Positions 1-12,624 of a stretch of 64,000 bases of DNA are shown piece by piece. The notes beneath the pieces were generated by a model. The model did no database searches, was not told the DNA's origin, and saw only the letters and a program-made list of their open reading frames with translations. Source of the DNA: Polytrichum commune (Eukaryota > Streptophyta > Polytrichopsida > Polytrichales > Polytrichaceae); assembly GCA_950295325.1 (NCBI GenBank), contig OX485804.1, forward strand, positions 12,960,001 to 13,024,000. The letters are read 5' to 3'. Each line of letters opens with the position of its first letter. Position 1 is the first letter of the stretch. The translations under genes and the position numbers were made by a program.

Positions 1-3000
1 TTGTCTATATTTGAGTGGTTTAATGACAAAGCTCGTAGTTCACAACAAATATCAAAAAGACATGTATTGTGATGATATTGGATTATGTGCTAAAAGTAAG
101 GAAATTGTTCTAGGTTCGGTAGTTTTCACAATCGAGAGCGTCTATGTAATTGATTGCATAAAGAGAAAAGAAGAGTCTTCACTTTGACCTCTTATAGCTT
201 TTGCATCTCAACTTTGTTTTTGATGCTTCACACAACGATCTTCATGATTCGCAATTGGCAACTAGATAAGACTATTGCCAATTCCATTTAACAACCAAAA
301 TCACACAATGGACTTGAAAATGTTTGTTATAGGAATACACTCCCACGGTGTTGATTACCTCGTTGCATTAGCCTTTCAAAGTGCAGTCAAAAACCGTGCA
401 ACTCAAAGCATTTGTATTGACATTCAACATCTTACAATTATATATACATATAACATAAACTATACATTACCCTTAAGAATTGTAGGTGTCAATAACATGT
501 CACAAACTAGTTTAGGTTCACCTACCTTCTAGGAAAGTACCTAATGTAGTTGGCTTCCTCCAAGCAAGTAAGTTAGTATATGTACCAAGATATGTTAGCC
601 AATTGACTTCCAAAGACATGATGCTTTTGGCATTTTATCCACCGTTCCACACACCTAACTTGGATTATGTACAACTACCAAATCACGCGGTAGGTGTTTA
701 GTGCCATGAAGCTTGTATGTTTGGATTTCGAAGCACCTCACAAGATTTAATGGTTGTAGTGATGATGACTTTGAGGACTAAACATTAGTAATTCCAAGCA
801 CACATGTCTTGGGCAATCAACAATGCATCATCAAGGAATTGTCTTGAGTTATTAAAAAATATGCAAATCTACGACAATGGTAAGTTTGCATGTTTCTCTT
901 AGTAACGTCTGATGATTGTCTAGGACCCATATAGATAGAAATGCCAACCTTTCATGGAGGGAAGTGTAAATGGAGAGTCACTTCCACCAGTTGGTAGTGG
1001 ATTAGGACTTGTATGTTGGTGGTGAACACGATACACTTAAATTCCTAAAACTGGAGTTTACGCAAGTTTTGGCCAGTAAATTTGTTTTGCATTGTAGATC
1101 TAACAACAAATTTTGCTATGCGTTGGTATGTGTAGGCTTTGTTGGACCATGTGGGATCGTCAATCTGGGGAGCTTCACAAAACTCTAGATCTTCGATAGC
1201 AGCAACCAATGACGGCGTGGCAATAGGGATTATGGATGTTGAGGATAAGGCTAACCAAGAATCAAAATCATGTATCTATGTTTAATCACATGCGCATTCA
1301 TTTGATCATCACAAGTTACAACGATTGAAACTAGATTGAAGGATGACTTTGGATAATCCAAGGTCATCAAGGTCGCATCATTTGTGTAGAACTAATACTT
1401 GCATGTCTTTCAATTTTCCTCGATGGTTACTTCGTTGCACCTTGCATTCATTTGTTTCTTTTTTTTCCTAGGATCACAAAGTCAAATTCTCTTGGAACTT
1501 ACCGGAGGAGGTGGAGGAGGTGAGGAGTTGTGCTTGTGTATAAAGATTTGTAATTCATTTGCTTCTCACATCTACAAAATGGACTCTTTTTAATTGTCAA
1601 GTTTTGACCCAATATAACACATATGATGCTTAGGGACCCAGGTGCAAAACTTGATTGTCCAATATCCATATAATTGGCTACATCTGTTAGGGAAAACAAT
1701 GAGGCTGTCCTAAGGAACAAGGAGGACACCGTTTATGGTAATTAGTGTCACATGTGTAATAGTGTCACTTACCCTATTTTGAGGCGTATGTTAGGTTAGA
1801 TTAATGATGAACAACTTCACCATAACTGTCATCTTGAGACATTTGGCGTTCGAGTGCGCTTACTAATATCTTGGCATGAGCATGTTCAATAATGTTGTGA
1901 GGCACATCCCCATGTTACACAATGGATACAATTTGACTAAAGTGTACACAATTGACATTTGCCATTAGTATACTCAAGAATATCTTCCTCTTGCATACTA
2001 AAATGTAAACACATGACACTTGCCATTAGTACGTTCAAAAACTATCTTCCCCTTGCATACTAAAACACGATACTATCATTTAGCACATCCCAATGTGCTA
2101 CTCTAAATGTCATAATGTAGATATTTTCTCACTTTAAGAAGTTACTTATGTTGAAGAATGGAATCAACTGGCCATTAGTGGGCATGACACTTTGAGACCT
2201 CTAGGCATCTAGCTTAAGCAACCTTCAAAAAATTGAGAAAAAAAACGTTGAGGAACACATGAATCTTGGATGTGTCCACATCATCTTGTATAATTGATAA
2301 TCATCTCACCCATCATGTAGTAGTCTATTAAGGCTAACGTAGGATACATTAAAAAGAAACCTATAGGGGACATATATTTACTGCAACCCCCATGGTAGGT
2401 GCTAGAAACAAAATACGTAAAAGTAGGATCGTTTATAATGGCCACTTTGAGCACTTCGAGGGATTCGTAACATGCATCAAGTATTTCAAACTAGAATTTA
2501 AAAACACTTTGGACTTCTTGGCCGATTCCATACAAAACACTACTCAACTCCTAGGCTGCATTTTGTGGGACCAAGTAGTGGGTGAGCATAATCCCCCTTT
2601 AATTATGGGATTTCCCATGTATGGGGAGCACTCAAGGTGTGTACTATATAGTTTTTTTTTTGACAAGCATCTGTAATTTATTAGATATCTTTAATCTCAT
2701 CCACTTTCTTTGGAGAGTGACCATCATCTAGCAACATAGTAATGTTATGTACCAAATTGTTGTTGCATGTCCACTTGAATACATCCACTATGGTGCCAAA
2801 TGTGTGCGCACATCATGTCCACGAAGTTTTAATTCATAATCACCCACATAATGGCAACAAGACGAGTATCAATAATAACACTTAATGCACAAGTATTCAC
2901 ATGTCTAAAAATAGACAATATGCTTAATTTGGAAGTCATGAAAAATCAGGAACTACCTAAATACCAATAATCATAGTTTATTTAAGAAATTTGTGAATTC

Positions 3001-3985
3001 ATACGTATAGAGGTTAATGCACTTGAGTTCATCAAAATTTCACATCATGCGATTTACATATAATCAATGCAAGTCAAGAGGCCTTTACATAGACCCCCCC
3101 CAAAGTGGACAACGTTGGTCTTTGATATTTTGTCTCTTTCAACTAATGGCTCGCTACCTTTTTTGTCCTCAGAATAAAATAATTAGTGTTCATGTTGAAA
3201 TACATAGCTTGACTTTGGAACACCGCATGGTGTTGAAATTGGGGTCATTGCATAATTAAATGCTTCTACCCTACTTATTTTGGGGGTAAACATTCATCAC
3301 ACCTACCAATGAGGGGGGGGGGGTTGAAAACATTGATTATTATGTGAAACTCAAGGATTAATCTTTATAAAATTAACATCTAAATTGGGGTCAAAGACCC
3401 TAAATTAATCCACTAAGATTAATTCTTGAAGAAATGACAATAAACTTACGAGGAGCATGTCTGTATTGCACTCGATGGTAGGTGTTGAGAAATGAATTTC
3501 AAATGTCGGAAGAAACATCCTGGTTTGGTTTCCTAACACCCAAGGTAGACATGCGTATTTAAGTTACTACAATCATTGAGACACCTACAATTCAGTGATT
3601 TGCAGTGAGATGTGCATCAAATCAAGCCAACACCACACTGCTTATCATGGCCACCAAAAACACACGTGTCTAAAAGAGAATGGACCATGTGCTCAAATTA
3701 GTTTAATCACTCTAGACTCAAAAAGTCAACATAAATTGGGGTGGGGGATGGTATGTGATTGAGATGACTTATGGGCCTTTGGAATTTTCCTATCAATCCA
3801 TGGTAGGCTCCAAATTTCTTTGCGGATTAACCAAAATTTAGAGTTTGCAAAATAAAACAATATTCCATGGGAAGCAAGGAAAAGTAACCATTCAAGACAC
3901 ACCTACCTTGTCGAGGGTGTTAATAGTAAAATAAAAAAAACTTGCCCCCCTGTAGGTTGGTTGCCAATTCATCCCAGTTTAAGCT
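1..3985. other. AT-rich intergenic DNA, no gene recognised
   Basis: No reading frame here has recognisable domains or splice structure; the longest open frames are under 100 codons and of random composition. The stretch looks like old, decayed transposon sequence. It holds a two-unit tandem repeat at 1942-2066 and short homopolymers (a G run near 3314). Confidence 0.6.
1942..2066. repeat. Two-copy tandem repeat, about 62-bp unit
   Basis: Two adjacent units share the order TTGCCATTAGTA, then TATCTTCC, then CTTGCATACTAAAA, with about 15% differences. The function is unknown; it reads as a local duplication in decayed DNA. Confidence 0.6.
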
Positions 3986-3990
3986 CATTG

Positions 3991-4220
3991 CATCGTTTAT
4001 GGTATTTGGTGTCACTTACTACTTGAAGTTACGCAATGTTACAACTTTTTACAAGAACGTAAATTTCTACCAAGTAAAATCATTAATGTCATATATACAA
4101 TACTATCCACACAAATGATTCAATCCTTATTATTAAATACACAAAAATCTATATGTGGAAAATTTATCCTTACATAATTCCAAATACAGTAGTAAGTGAC
4201 ACTGAATACCATAAACAATG
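3991..4220. mobile_element. MITE with long terminal inverted repeats (family A)
   Basis: The left end reads CATCGTTTATGGTATTTGGT and the right end is its near-perfect inverse. The inverted ends run about 32 bp and include GTGTCACTTACTAC. No coding capacity is present. Related copies lie at 14401-14620 and 17957-18180, with the shared inner motif GTTACGCAATG next to the left end. Confidence 0.75.
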
Positions 4221-4245
4221 TGAAACATACTATAAAGTCTGTAAT

Positions 4246-4585
4246 AATCAACCCCCTTAATGTCACTTCTTCTCTTATATCCCGAAATCCTAGGGAACGG
4301 ATGTTCCCAATTTAAATCTCACTCCATGTTATCACGTTTCTTTCCCATATAGCACGGGGTTTTGACAATAAAGTAACCCACCAAAGAACTCAAACCAGAA
4401 GCTGACACACACCACATTGTCATCAGTATATTTATTATCATTACTACAGTGTTGACTTTGTGTTGTTCCATAATATCACAATACACTAATTCTCTGTTAT
4501 CATGCATCCACGGTAACGCTACATACGTCTTTAATATCACGTGCGCTTTAGTTGCCACAAACGTGATGTTAAGGAGGTTTGAGTG
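4246..4585 (-). mobile_element. MITE, family E (copy 1)
   Basis: A roughly 340-bp element whose ends read AATCAACCCCCTTAATGTCA and, inverted, CAAACCTCCTTAACATCAC. Two further copies in the opposite orientation lie at 11257-11583 and 35272-35612. Shared interior words include a GGAATAACACAAA-like stretch, CAACATTG and CAATGATGACA. There is no coding capacity. Superfamily is not assigned because no clean target duplication is visible. Confidence 0.7.
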
Positions 4586-4867
4586 TGCTAGTAAGTGACA
4601 ACAAATACCATAAACAACCTAACTATTCCAAGAATCTTCAACAACAACTTGGAAGTCAATTGAAGTAAAAGTACCCAACACCGGGGCCTACAATAATAAT
4701 GAGCATTTTCACCTCCCCCTTCGGTAGTCTAGGTGGTGTGAACATATATACACCCATAGCCAATTTAGCCGCTTGGTAAAGCGTGTGCGAATGCTTGAGA
4801 CACTTGAGACCGGGAATTGACCAAGGCCCTTTGCATGTGGGTATAATTGGGTGGGATTGGTTGGGGG

Positions 4868-5010
4868 CGATGACGTGGCACTGCCGCTGCCGCCGGGAAA
4901 TTGCCGCCGCGATAGGAAGATGCGCGAGGGGGGTTCCCCAAGTGACTCAAAATATTGACGCTGACTGACCCGGGTCGCTGACGTGGTCCCGCTGGACTAT
5001 CTCTTATGTA
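4868..5010 (+). promoter_or_regulatory. Putative upstream control region of the DUF4228 gene
   Basis: Base composition shifts from AT-rich to GC-rich here. Two TGACGTGG motifs (ACGT-core, bZIP-type site) occur about 110 bp apart, near 4869 and 4979, roughly 0.7-0.85 kb upstream of the start codon. No convincing TATA box was placed, so the assignment rests on composition, motif pair and location only. Confidence 0.35.
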
Positions 5011-5710
5011 AAACGAGTTACTCAGAAGTCTCCGCGTAGTCTTTCTTCACCAACAGAATCTGAAGAATCGATGATGATGATCGCCGCGAGTATAACCCCC
5101 AAGCCGATCAAATCTTTCCAATGTGTGTTAAACTTGGCAGGATTTAAAGTTACAACATCGATTACAAAGCTCCACGGTCTTATTACAACGGGACTCATTT
5201 GTGCAAAGACACAGACAGCAACAAGGAAGCAAGCTTTGAGAAATTGACGGAAGGAAGGAAGGAAGGCAGACAGACAGGCGACTTGGGGAAGGCCCATCGG
5301 TGGTCAGAGCATTGAGCGAGTTCTGCAGGTGGAAGATGTTGAGTTTCGGGGGTCAACTTTAAAGGCCAGTTGTGAAGTTGTTGCATGCATCTTTTTGGGC
5401 AGCTCCCAAATTTAGTACATCTTGTTCTAGAGATTTGACGGTGTCGGTGCCGAGGCACCTGTGGCCTTGGGCTTTTTCTGTTTCTAATAAGCCTTACCTC
5501 CAAGTTTGTGTGAGAGAAAGAATTTGAAGAGACAAGAGGAATTCTTGTTTCAGAAATTCAGCGGAGGTTGTTGCATTAGCGGGTGGAGTGTGTCTCGGTG
5601 CTGTAAGCCTGACCGAATTTTGAAGAGACGGAGGAATTCTTGTTCGGGGAGGAATTGAGTCAAGTGGAGAGGGTTAGGGTGTGATTTTGATTTCTGGTTA
5701 GATCCAAAAA

Positions 5711-6361
5711 ATGGGGAACGGATGTGCGAAGGGCGCGCTACCAAGCAAGTCAAGCATCAAGGTAGTGCTCTCCGACGGCACGGTGGAGGAATTCCCGAAG
5801 CCAATTACGGTAGCGGAGCTTATGATGGAGTATCCACAACACTTTGTGTACCATTCAAGTGCCATCACGAACAACATCCAGAAGAAGGACATCTTACCCG
5901 CAGATTCAGAGCTGGAAGCAGGCAGCTACTACTACCTTCTTCCGAGCTCCAACTACTCCGGCCCCGTGTCACCTCCGAAGCTGCCAGCACCGAAACCCAA
6001 GCCCTCATCGAAACATGCAACCGGCAATTCATTGAAGCCGGAGATTTCACGGGAGGAGAGCCATAGGTTTGACATCACCAATTGGCAGTCTCGGCCTTTA
6101 AGTGAGCTTGTGACCAGGGATGACATTGAACTTGGAGGGTTGGATCCTGAGGACATCGACGACGAGCCGATTGTCAGCTTCTCCACTCCGGATTTGAAGA
6201 GCATGTACATGCAGAGCCAGGGCGGAGGGTTACTTATGCGGTGTAATTCGTGGAAACCGAGGTTGGAAACCATCCATGAGGTTGGGTCTCGGTCGAAGAA
6301 GAGGATCCAGAACTTCGTCAGAGGAAGGCCATCCCTTAGTCAAGTGCACACCGTCTCTTGA
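5711..6361 (+). CDS. DUF4228/PADRE-domain protein
   Basis: Single-exon gene of 216 residues. The N terminus MGNGCAKG fits N-myristoylation at Gly2 with possible palmitoylation at Cys5, suggesting membrane attachment. Residues about 15-78 carry the plant DUF4228 (PADRE) signature: IKVVLSDGTVEEFPKPITVA, then AELMMEYPQHFV and LPADSELEAGSYYYLLP. A Pro/Lys/Ser-rich linker (about 85-105) follows. The C-terminal block around 178-190 (SWKPRLETIHEV) is the second conserved patch of the family. The length is typical. Angiosperm members are often induced by pathogens, cold or osmotic stress, but their biochemical activity is unknown. The ATG is chosen because the myristoylation signal starts there. The upstream region has paired ACGT-core motifs. 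No intron is needed. Family membership is secure; the function in this plant is unknown. Confidence 0.9.
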   Translation: MGNGCAKGALPSKSSIKVVLSDGTVEEFPKPITVAELMMEYPQHFVYHSSAITNNIQKKDILPADSELEAGSYYYLLPSSNYSGPVSPPKLPAPKPKPSSKHATGNSLKPEISREESHRFDITNWQSRPLSELVTRDDIELGGLDPEDIDDEPIVSFSTPDLKSMYMQSQGGGLLMRCNSWKPRLETIHEVGSRSKKRIQNFVRGRPSLSQVHTVS

Positions 6362-7659
6362 ATGAAGATCTTATCACCGTAGAATCATTCAATGGTTTCT
6401 TCCATTTTCCTTCAACAATTCGCTCCAACGTCTTGTTGGGGTTAAGTGGCCCGCCATGTCCATCATCATCATCTTGGTCTTCGAACAGGCACCCCAGCCT
6501 CATTCAATCTCGTCACAAAGAGCATAATTTCGTGTAGAAAACAGCTGGAGAGGACAAGATGGATGGGGGGTGCGAATTACCTCTGTCAGCACTAATTTGC
6601 GGAGCAAGACAATTCATGAAGAGTTGACGTTGTCGAGGTATGGTGAGGGTTGAGCCACTCGGCAGAGATGTCTGCACAGTGTATAATAGTAGAACAACAG
6701 GATAGATACATGGGGCTCCCCTGCAATTTTAGGGGAAGAGATTAATCAATCAGGAGATCAAATTCCCCTTTAGGTTTACAGAAAAATGCAGGCGCTTCGG
6801 AACCTGAAGATTAGGGTTTGAAGAAGAGCTTGCAATCACAATGGGGTAGGGTAGGATGCAGGACACGTTCAAAGTGCTTGGCACGGTTGAGTTTTGTTAG
6901 TGAAAATCAAGCTGTCGGTGCAATTTTTTTGCACTAGCAGAAATTAAACTCGGCGGTCAAGGTTTCTTCTCATGAATTTGAAGGATGACAGAGAACCTGT
7001 TGTTGCTAACAAGGAAGTATATTGGAGTGTTTTGTTGTACCACAACAGCTTGTTTGGACTTTTTAAGGTGTGCAAGTCAGGCACGTTTCTCTTGACATGA
7101 GCACCAGCTATACGAATTCCTCCAATTTGCGACTCTCTGACTCCTTGCAGAATCCTTTATCGTTATCTGCAGAGTTCCACAAAATGCCATAATAACATTC
7201 ACAAATTTACATACCAGCTGGAATCTACGAAGGAAGCCCAGAGACTTATGGGTCACAATTTTCATGATGAGCAATGAATCCACGAGAAAGAATGTCATGG
7301 ACAACACTTTCAATTCTCAGTTGTAGCACAGGTTATGATCACTGCTTGCAGCTCTGCCTTTTGCCCGTCTGCTTTAAGGTTACTTACACCTCAAAAAAAT
7401 TCAAATATGGAATTGGCCTTGTTAATCAGTTTGCAGGTACTGCAGAGTAAGCGCACATATGTATACATTCCAACAATCCAGTAGCTGGTTGTTTGGTTTG
7501 TCAAAGTTCTGGGCCTCTGAATTGAATCTCTACATTTTGGATTGCCTTATGGGCTACAATAGCTCCCAGTTTGACACATGAACTCAATTCTGCACACAGT
7601 AGTTATGTTCTAGATGGCAGTGTCCATTCACCAAATGAATCCTCAAACAGCAAAGTCAA
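6362..7659. other. 3' flank of the DUF4228 gene and intergenic DNA
   Basis: Probably the 3' UTR in its first few hundred bases. No polyadenylation site could be fixed with confidence. No second gene, tRNA or clear repeat is recognisable. Confidence 0.5.
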
Positions 7660-7890
7660 CAGTGCCCTGGCAGATTTTGTGGGCATAACCAATCAAAATC
7701 CCAGTGTTTTCCAAGTCCAACCGGTTACATACAGTTATGTGATCTTTCGGGGTTTCTTCACGAGTATGAGGTATATTCCATAGATTCCTCTAGAATGGTC
7801 AGTATTTCTCCTGAAGTCTTCAACTTCAACCGATTTTATCTCAAACTCAACCATTTCTTCTGGAGCTAGCGGTCGATTCTCCCCATTCAT
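7660..7890. mobile_element. Degenerate hAT-like MITE (about 225-bp family)
   Basis: Starts CAGTGCCCTGGCAG and contains the family words TCCAACCGGTTACAT, TCTTCAACTTCAACCG and ATCTCAAACTCAACC in the same order as the intact copy at 31796-32021. The right end is eroded (GATTCTCCCC followed by unrelated bases) and no target duplication survives, so this is an old insertion. Confidence 0.65.
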
Positions 7891-10590
7891 TCATTTGGCT
7901 GATGCATCTGGTCCCCTTTTTTGCGGGGTTTCCAATTTTCATATGCAGATGCGTCCATTCACCAAAATTTGTCGCATCCGGAATAGATAGCAATTAAGAA
8001 GTGGGCATTTCAAAGGAGGATTGCTTTCTAGGAATTAGGGAAAGATGCATTATATGTACAGGACAGGGTCGGAGTGGTGAAGGTCTTTCTGGGCCATTTC
8101 CCAAGCAACAATAAAAGCTCTCTCCCAATTTGTCATCAATTATGAGTAGGTATACAAGGGACATAAGAATAACTGACAGGCCCAGAGTTCCAGTTGCCAG
8201 TTCCCACTGCCAGAGACTTGTCCCTGCTCAGGACAATCCCTGTTGCAGTAATGATGAGCACACAGAAAAAACCGCAGCCTCATCAATATACGGAACTTAG
8301 TGTGTTGACAAACAAAGTTTCAATTTTCACTCCAGAACTAATATATATAAAAAAATTTCAACCGGCAAGGTGCCCATCCGAAATCCATGTTTTTGCACGA
8401 ATCTCCACTTTTATACCACATTTCATGTGGACATGAAGGAAACCAGCTTTCACATGTTCCAGTCCACAGAAGGCTAAGTAGTGGAGTGGGACGGTGGGAC
8501 CTGAGGTTGCATATTTACCTTTAGAAACAGTTCTTTTGAAATTAAATCTCATGCTTCTACAAATGAAATTGATGATTCAGTATTCCTCATTGACTGAGAA
8601 GAGCAACAACCTTGGAAAGAGGGTATTCAGAGGAATTCATTGTTACCGTTTTTGTTTGATTTAGAGAAAGGTTTGCATTTTCAGATGATGGTTGGAAGCA
8701 GGTTGTGTAAAGCAGGGGGGCCACCATCTAAGAAAATTCATAAATATTGCTAGAAATTTATAGCCTTAAAAATGCTTATACCATGAAAGCAGATCCATGA
8801 AATTCCTGGTTCTGATGATGTTATAGCAGCTCCACATCATGTTCTAAAGACGTGGACCCTTACAGGTAAGGTCTGAAGAAAAAATTCCACATGTTTTGGA
8901 GTGAGGTTCCTTTCGGAATGACTTAAACGAGTAATTTTCTCTGGCTGTATCTTTCATGCAATCAATCCATCACAGGCAAAACGACCCACCAATGCATCTC
9001 AGCTTACTCATCTAGGCTCTCATATCTCAACTTTCTTCAGTTAGGTGCCAACTTTTCATCAAAATGTCACATACCTCATAAGGAAAAAAGAAAGCTGCCA
9101 ATTACAACCTCTATATCCTCAGCATCTGAAGCACAGACTCCAATATTTTAGGAGCATGTTTGGTCAACCGTATTCTTGGAAATCCCCAGGAACCAAATCC
9201 CAAAGTAATGTTGTCCTCGCTGCTGCGTTTTATGTGGTTGTGGGTTAGCCCACAAGAAGATAACTTATGACATGTTGAACAAATAAAATTCAAGAAGCTT
9301 GAACATGTATTGGCATGCTGCATTGAACAATTTTTTTGGGCTCCAAATTCCTGGAAGTCCTAAACTCCTTATTTAACTACTATGGCACCCAATAATTCAG
9401 CTTAGAACAGGTTATTGTTTAATTTTAAAGACTTTTTTTTGTTTTTTTTGTTTTTGAGTGTGACATAGGTTGATGGGAATGGTATGTAGGTGTTGTTGGT
9501 GGTCTTGATAAATCAATGCTCTAATTGTATGAAGTTGCATAATTGACACACAAAACATGATTCAACATTTAACACACCTAGGAAATGAGAACCCCAATGC
9601 TCTCATAGGTATTAAATTAGTTTGCGAGATTCTCTGTAGTTGCTGCACACAGACCATATTCATTATTGCATTGTAGAATGTCAATCTGATTGTATGTTCG
9701 GAATTTATATATTCTCAGTGAATTATGGCTGTCCCTCCTTCGACATTCCATGTCATTGAATTGCAGTGAGATTTTATCTCGTTCAACCTCACAATCTCAT
9801 CCCTGAAAAGAATTTCTGCTATAACTTACTGCAACAAATAGGAGTGGTGCGTGACAATGATAATAGTCTGCATTTATTGCATGTTTAAAATGATGATTCC
9901 CGCACATCACAACGAATTATCTAATGAAACACGCTCAATCTATGAACTCTAATTCAAATAACCAACTCAGTGCACTAGATATTTGTTTAGAATACATAAT
10001 TGAAACCCACCAGCCTCGAATCAATCCACTTATGAAATCCCATATACAATACCCTCTCAAGTTCCCGAAGGGGGAAAAACGTTGGGACAGAGTTGCATTA
10101 CTAGGGCAAACTGGAGAATTCATTCCCCAATACATTTAAGTCATGGTGTACAAAATATGAAATAATTTGAAACATTTATTGACTTCTTGATTTGATCTCT
10201 ATGATGTGCCCTACTAAGTTTAAAATTGTCAGATGCGAAGAACATCAAGTCTGGAACATTCAAAGCTCCAGCAAGAGGGTCACCCGGTCACTACCAAACA
10301 TGTCGTCAGTAATTTAGATTACAAATGTCTTCAACCCAAAATGATCTCTTCCATTTCCAGCACATGCAGTGGGAAGCTTACATGCTGGAGAGCCATACTA
10401 ACTTAACTCAGCTCTTCTTTAGCACTCCACTCTCCTGTGGAAAATTCTGAACTTTTTTCAATACGCAATGGTTAGAGATTGGCAAATTCTCCTGCCCTTA
10501 CAACAAATCGGAATTGCAAAACACATGTGCGAGTATTAAAGCTTTGTACCCAGAGGAGGGTTGCAAAAATCAGGTGACCTGGGGGATATG
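7891..10590. other. Intergenic DNA, nothing recognised
   Basis: Moderately AT-rich, with scattered short open frames of 60-80 codons and no conserved domain. No convincing match was found to the 5' exons of the flavodiiron gene, although a broken copy of its middle exons starts just downstream. Confidence 0.5.
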
Positions 10591-10594
10591 AGAT

Positions 10595-11185
10595 TGGAGG
10601 TTCATCGATCGTCAGACTGCACGCCTTTTCTGCATTTCCCAATGGTTTGCAATAAGTTTCTAAAGAGATGGTGTTGAAATTCGGTGTCTGCTAAGAAATG
10701 TGCTGTTACTCGAGCTTGAGTATGGCCTCAAACGTGACGATTCATACCTCATCGAAGGGAGGCAAAGGGGGACTTGATCTGATCAAGTTCATTGAAACCC
10801 ACAGTTGATTTCGAAGGATAGAAAATTGACCTGGTTCTTCCAAGGAAACTCCATGAGCTGCTTGCAAAACCGAGAAATGGATCCTCTGCCATCCACAGTT
10901 GATGTCAGCTTGTCAAGGATATAAAATACTCAATCATTTCGCAACATCAGCAGCCCCAAACGGATGGAAAGACTGCATTTTCTGGCGGACACTGCCTGCC
11001 TGAAGGTGGTAGAGTGCACATTTTATACCCCTTGTTATCCATGCTTCCTAAAATTTCCTGGGTTTAGAAATAAACTTTGACACTTGCTGCAACTCTAGCT
11101 AGCTGTAAGCTTAGAATGAATTCAGCTTCGGAAGAGAATTGTCAACATAGCATGCACAATCATGGGTTCATCTTGTAAGGTAGAT
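10595..11185 (+). pseudogene. Broken duplicate of flavodiiron gene (exon 3 end to exon 5 acceptor)
   Basis: This stretch aligns collinearly with the intact minus-strand gene at 48466-56005. Intron 3 is recognisable (TGGTGTTGAAATT here, TGGCGTTGAAATT there), then exon 4 (GAGTATGGCCTCAAACGTG, GTCAAGGATATAAAATACT, CCCCAAACGGATGGAAAG), then intron 4 up to the exon 5 acceptor (CATAGCATGCACAAT, GGGTTCATCTTGTA). Introns are retained, so this is a DNA-level duplication and not a retrocopy. It is disabled: the exon 4 frame has an internal deletion around the RGTTDN segment, a partial tandem repeat of the CCACAGTTGAT segment (about 10799-10903), frameshifts, and a changed exon 5 acceptor (TTGTAAG). Orientation is opposite to the parent. 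Confidence 0.85.
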
Positions 11186-11256
11186 GAGCCTTAAATGGTT
11201 CATTTTTTCCGACTAGCCCACGTCTCCAGCTAGGATATGAAACACACGATTACACT

Positions 11257-11583
11257 CTAACCTCTGTAACATCACACCTGTGGTAAACCAAAGTGCACGT
11301 TATATTAAGGAGGTCTGTAGTGTTAACATGGGTGCATGGTAATAGAGAATTAGTGTAGCGTGCATGACATTATGGAATAACACAAAATCAACATTGCAAT
11401 GATGACAATGTAATGCGTGCGAGCATGTGGTTTGATTTCTTCGGTGGATTATTTATTGTCAAAACCTATGATATATGGGAGGGAAATGAGACAACAAGGA
11501 GGGAGATTTTAAACTGAGAACATCCGTTCCCTAGGGTGTTGAGATATAAGAGAAGGAGACTGTTACATTAAGGAGGGTGATTT
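11257..11583 (+). mobile_element. MITE, family E (copy 2)
   Basis: Left end CTAACCTCTGTAACATCAC and right end TGTTACATTAAGGAGGGTGA are inverted versions of each other. The interior matches the copies at 4246-4585 (inverted) and 35272-35612, including AAGTGCACGT and GTGGTTTGA. It lies in the gap between the two parts of the flavodiiron pseudogene. Confidence 0.7.
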
Positions 11584-11604
11584 TGACGGAGGTTAGGGTG
11601 TTGT

Positions 11605-11880
11605 ACAAGATGGTTGGCAAATCCAAATCGAGGCCGCAACCACTTTTCTCATGATCAAAGTGACAATATATGTGCTCATTAAATGCTCATATAGGTCCCC
11701 CAACCATGCTAACTATTGAACCAATAATAGTTAGCCTATTTTGAGCACGTAGTCCAATCTCTTTAAAACACATTTCTTTTTGGTGTCTGTTTTAAGATCC
11801 ACACCCCACTCAAATATAGGGGTCCAACTTACGGCTACATTGGAGTTAAGCACACCTACCATAGGTGATTGATACATTAT
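11605..11880 (+). repeat. Dispersed repeat family D (copy 1)
   Basis: Shares blocks with copies at 19432-19795 and 47040-47400 in the same order: AAATCCAAATCG, TGTGCTCATTAA, ATAGGTCCCC, ATGGTTAGC-like, TTTTGAGCAC, TCCAATCTCTTT, AGATCCACACC and CCACTCAA. It is non-coding and probably a non-autonomous transposon, but its ends are not resolved. Confidence 0.65.
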
Positions 11881-12620
11881 TCTACTTAAATCATTCTACA
11901 CAATCAATGTTCAATATTGAAGTCTACAACACCTGTCAAATGCCACTTTGGCCATCAAAAAAGTTTTTTGGGGGGGGGCACTTCACGAAAATGTACTATG
12001 CAAGGTTTCCACCACTAGTCACAGTGAAGGCCTCTCCAAAAACTGCATGTCACAAAATACAGTGGCTGTAATTTGCAAATAGACTCCAATCTTGATATTC
12101 TAGCAAACACTTCCAAATTCCAATAACTCCTGCAATTTCGACTCTACAACTTCGACTCTGCACTGACTGCAACTTCAGCTTGGCAAGCACAACTATATGT
12201 GAACGTGGATTTTCCAAACAGAATTGGGTGAAGAGTGATCGTAGAAGTTGATTGAGACTTGAAACATTGGATGCATTGATGCGAGTGTCATTATGCAGTC
12301 TTCCGATGGCAAAATATGGATTGGGCTAGAATTTTCGACCAAAAACCGGAGGGCTTTGCCTTTGGAGTTGGATGATGATAAAGTGCATTATGTAGGGAAT
12401 CTAAATAATTTTAGTGCATCATTCTATTGCATGTACTTCTTCAATATAGTGAGACATCATATTATTTTCATATTCAACACAAAACGGCCAATGTCAAGTT
12501 GTATTTGGGTGAAGTGTTGCAATCTTTTTTTTCGAAAGGTTGAGTGAAGTGTGATGATTTTGAAGCCCTTCACATTGAAATGCATGTGCACACTTCAAAC
12601 TTGAACACTGTGCACAATAG
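11881..12620. other. Unclassified insert between pseudogene blocks
   Basis: This sequence separates two blocks that are adjacent in the intact flavodiiron gene. No trace of exon 5 was found, so exon 5 was either deleted or has decayed. A 60-80 codon open frame near 12293 has no recognisable domain. Confidence 0.45.
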
Positions 12621-12624
12621 TGGA

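Noticed and set aside
4755-4850. Possible tRNA or SINE upstream of the DUF4228 gene
   Set aside because: It has ACCGGGAATTGACC on plus, like an inverted box B, but no cloverleaf and no second copy in the window.
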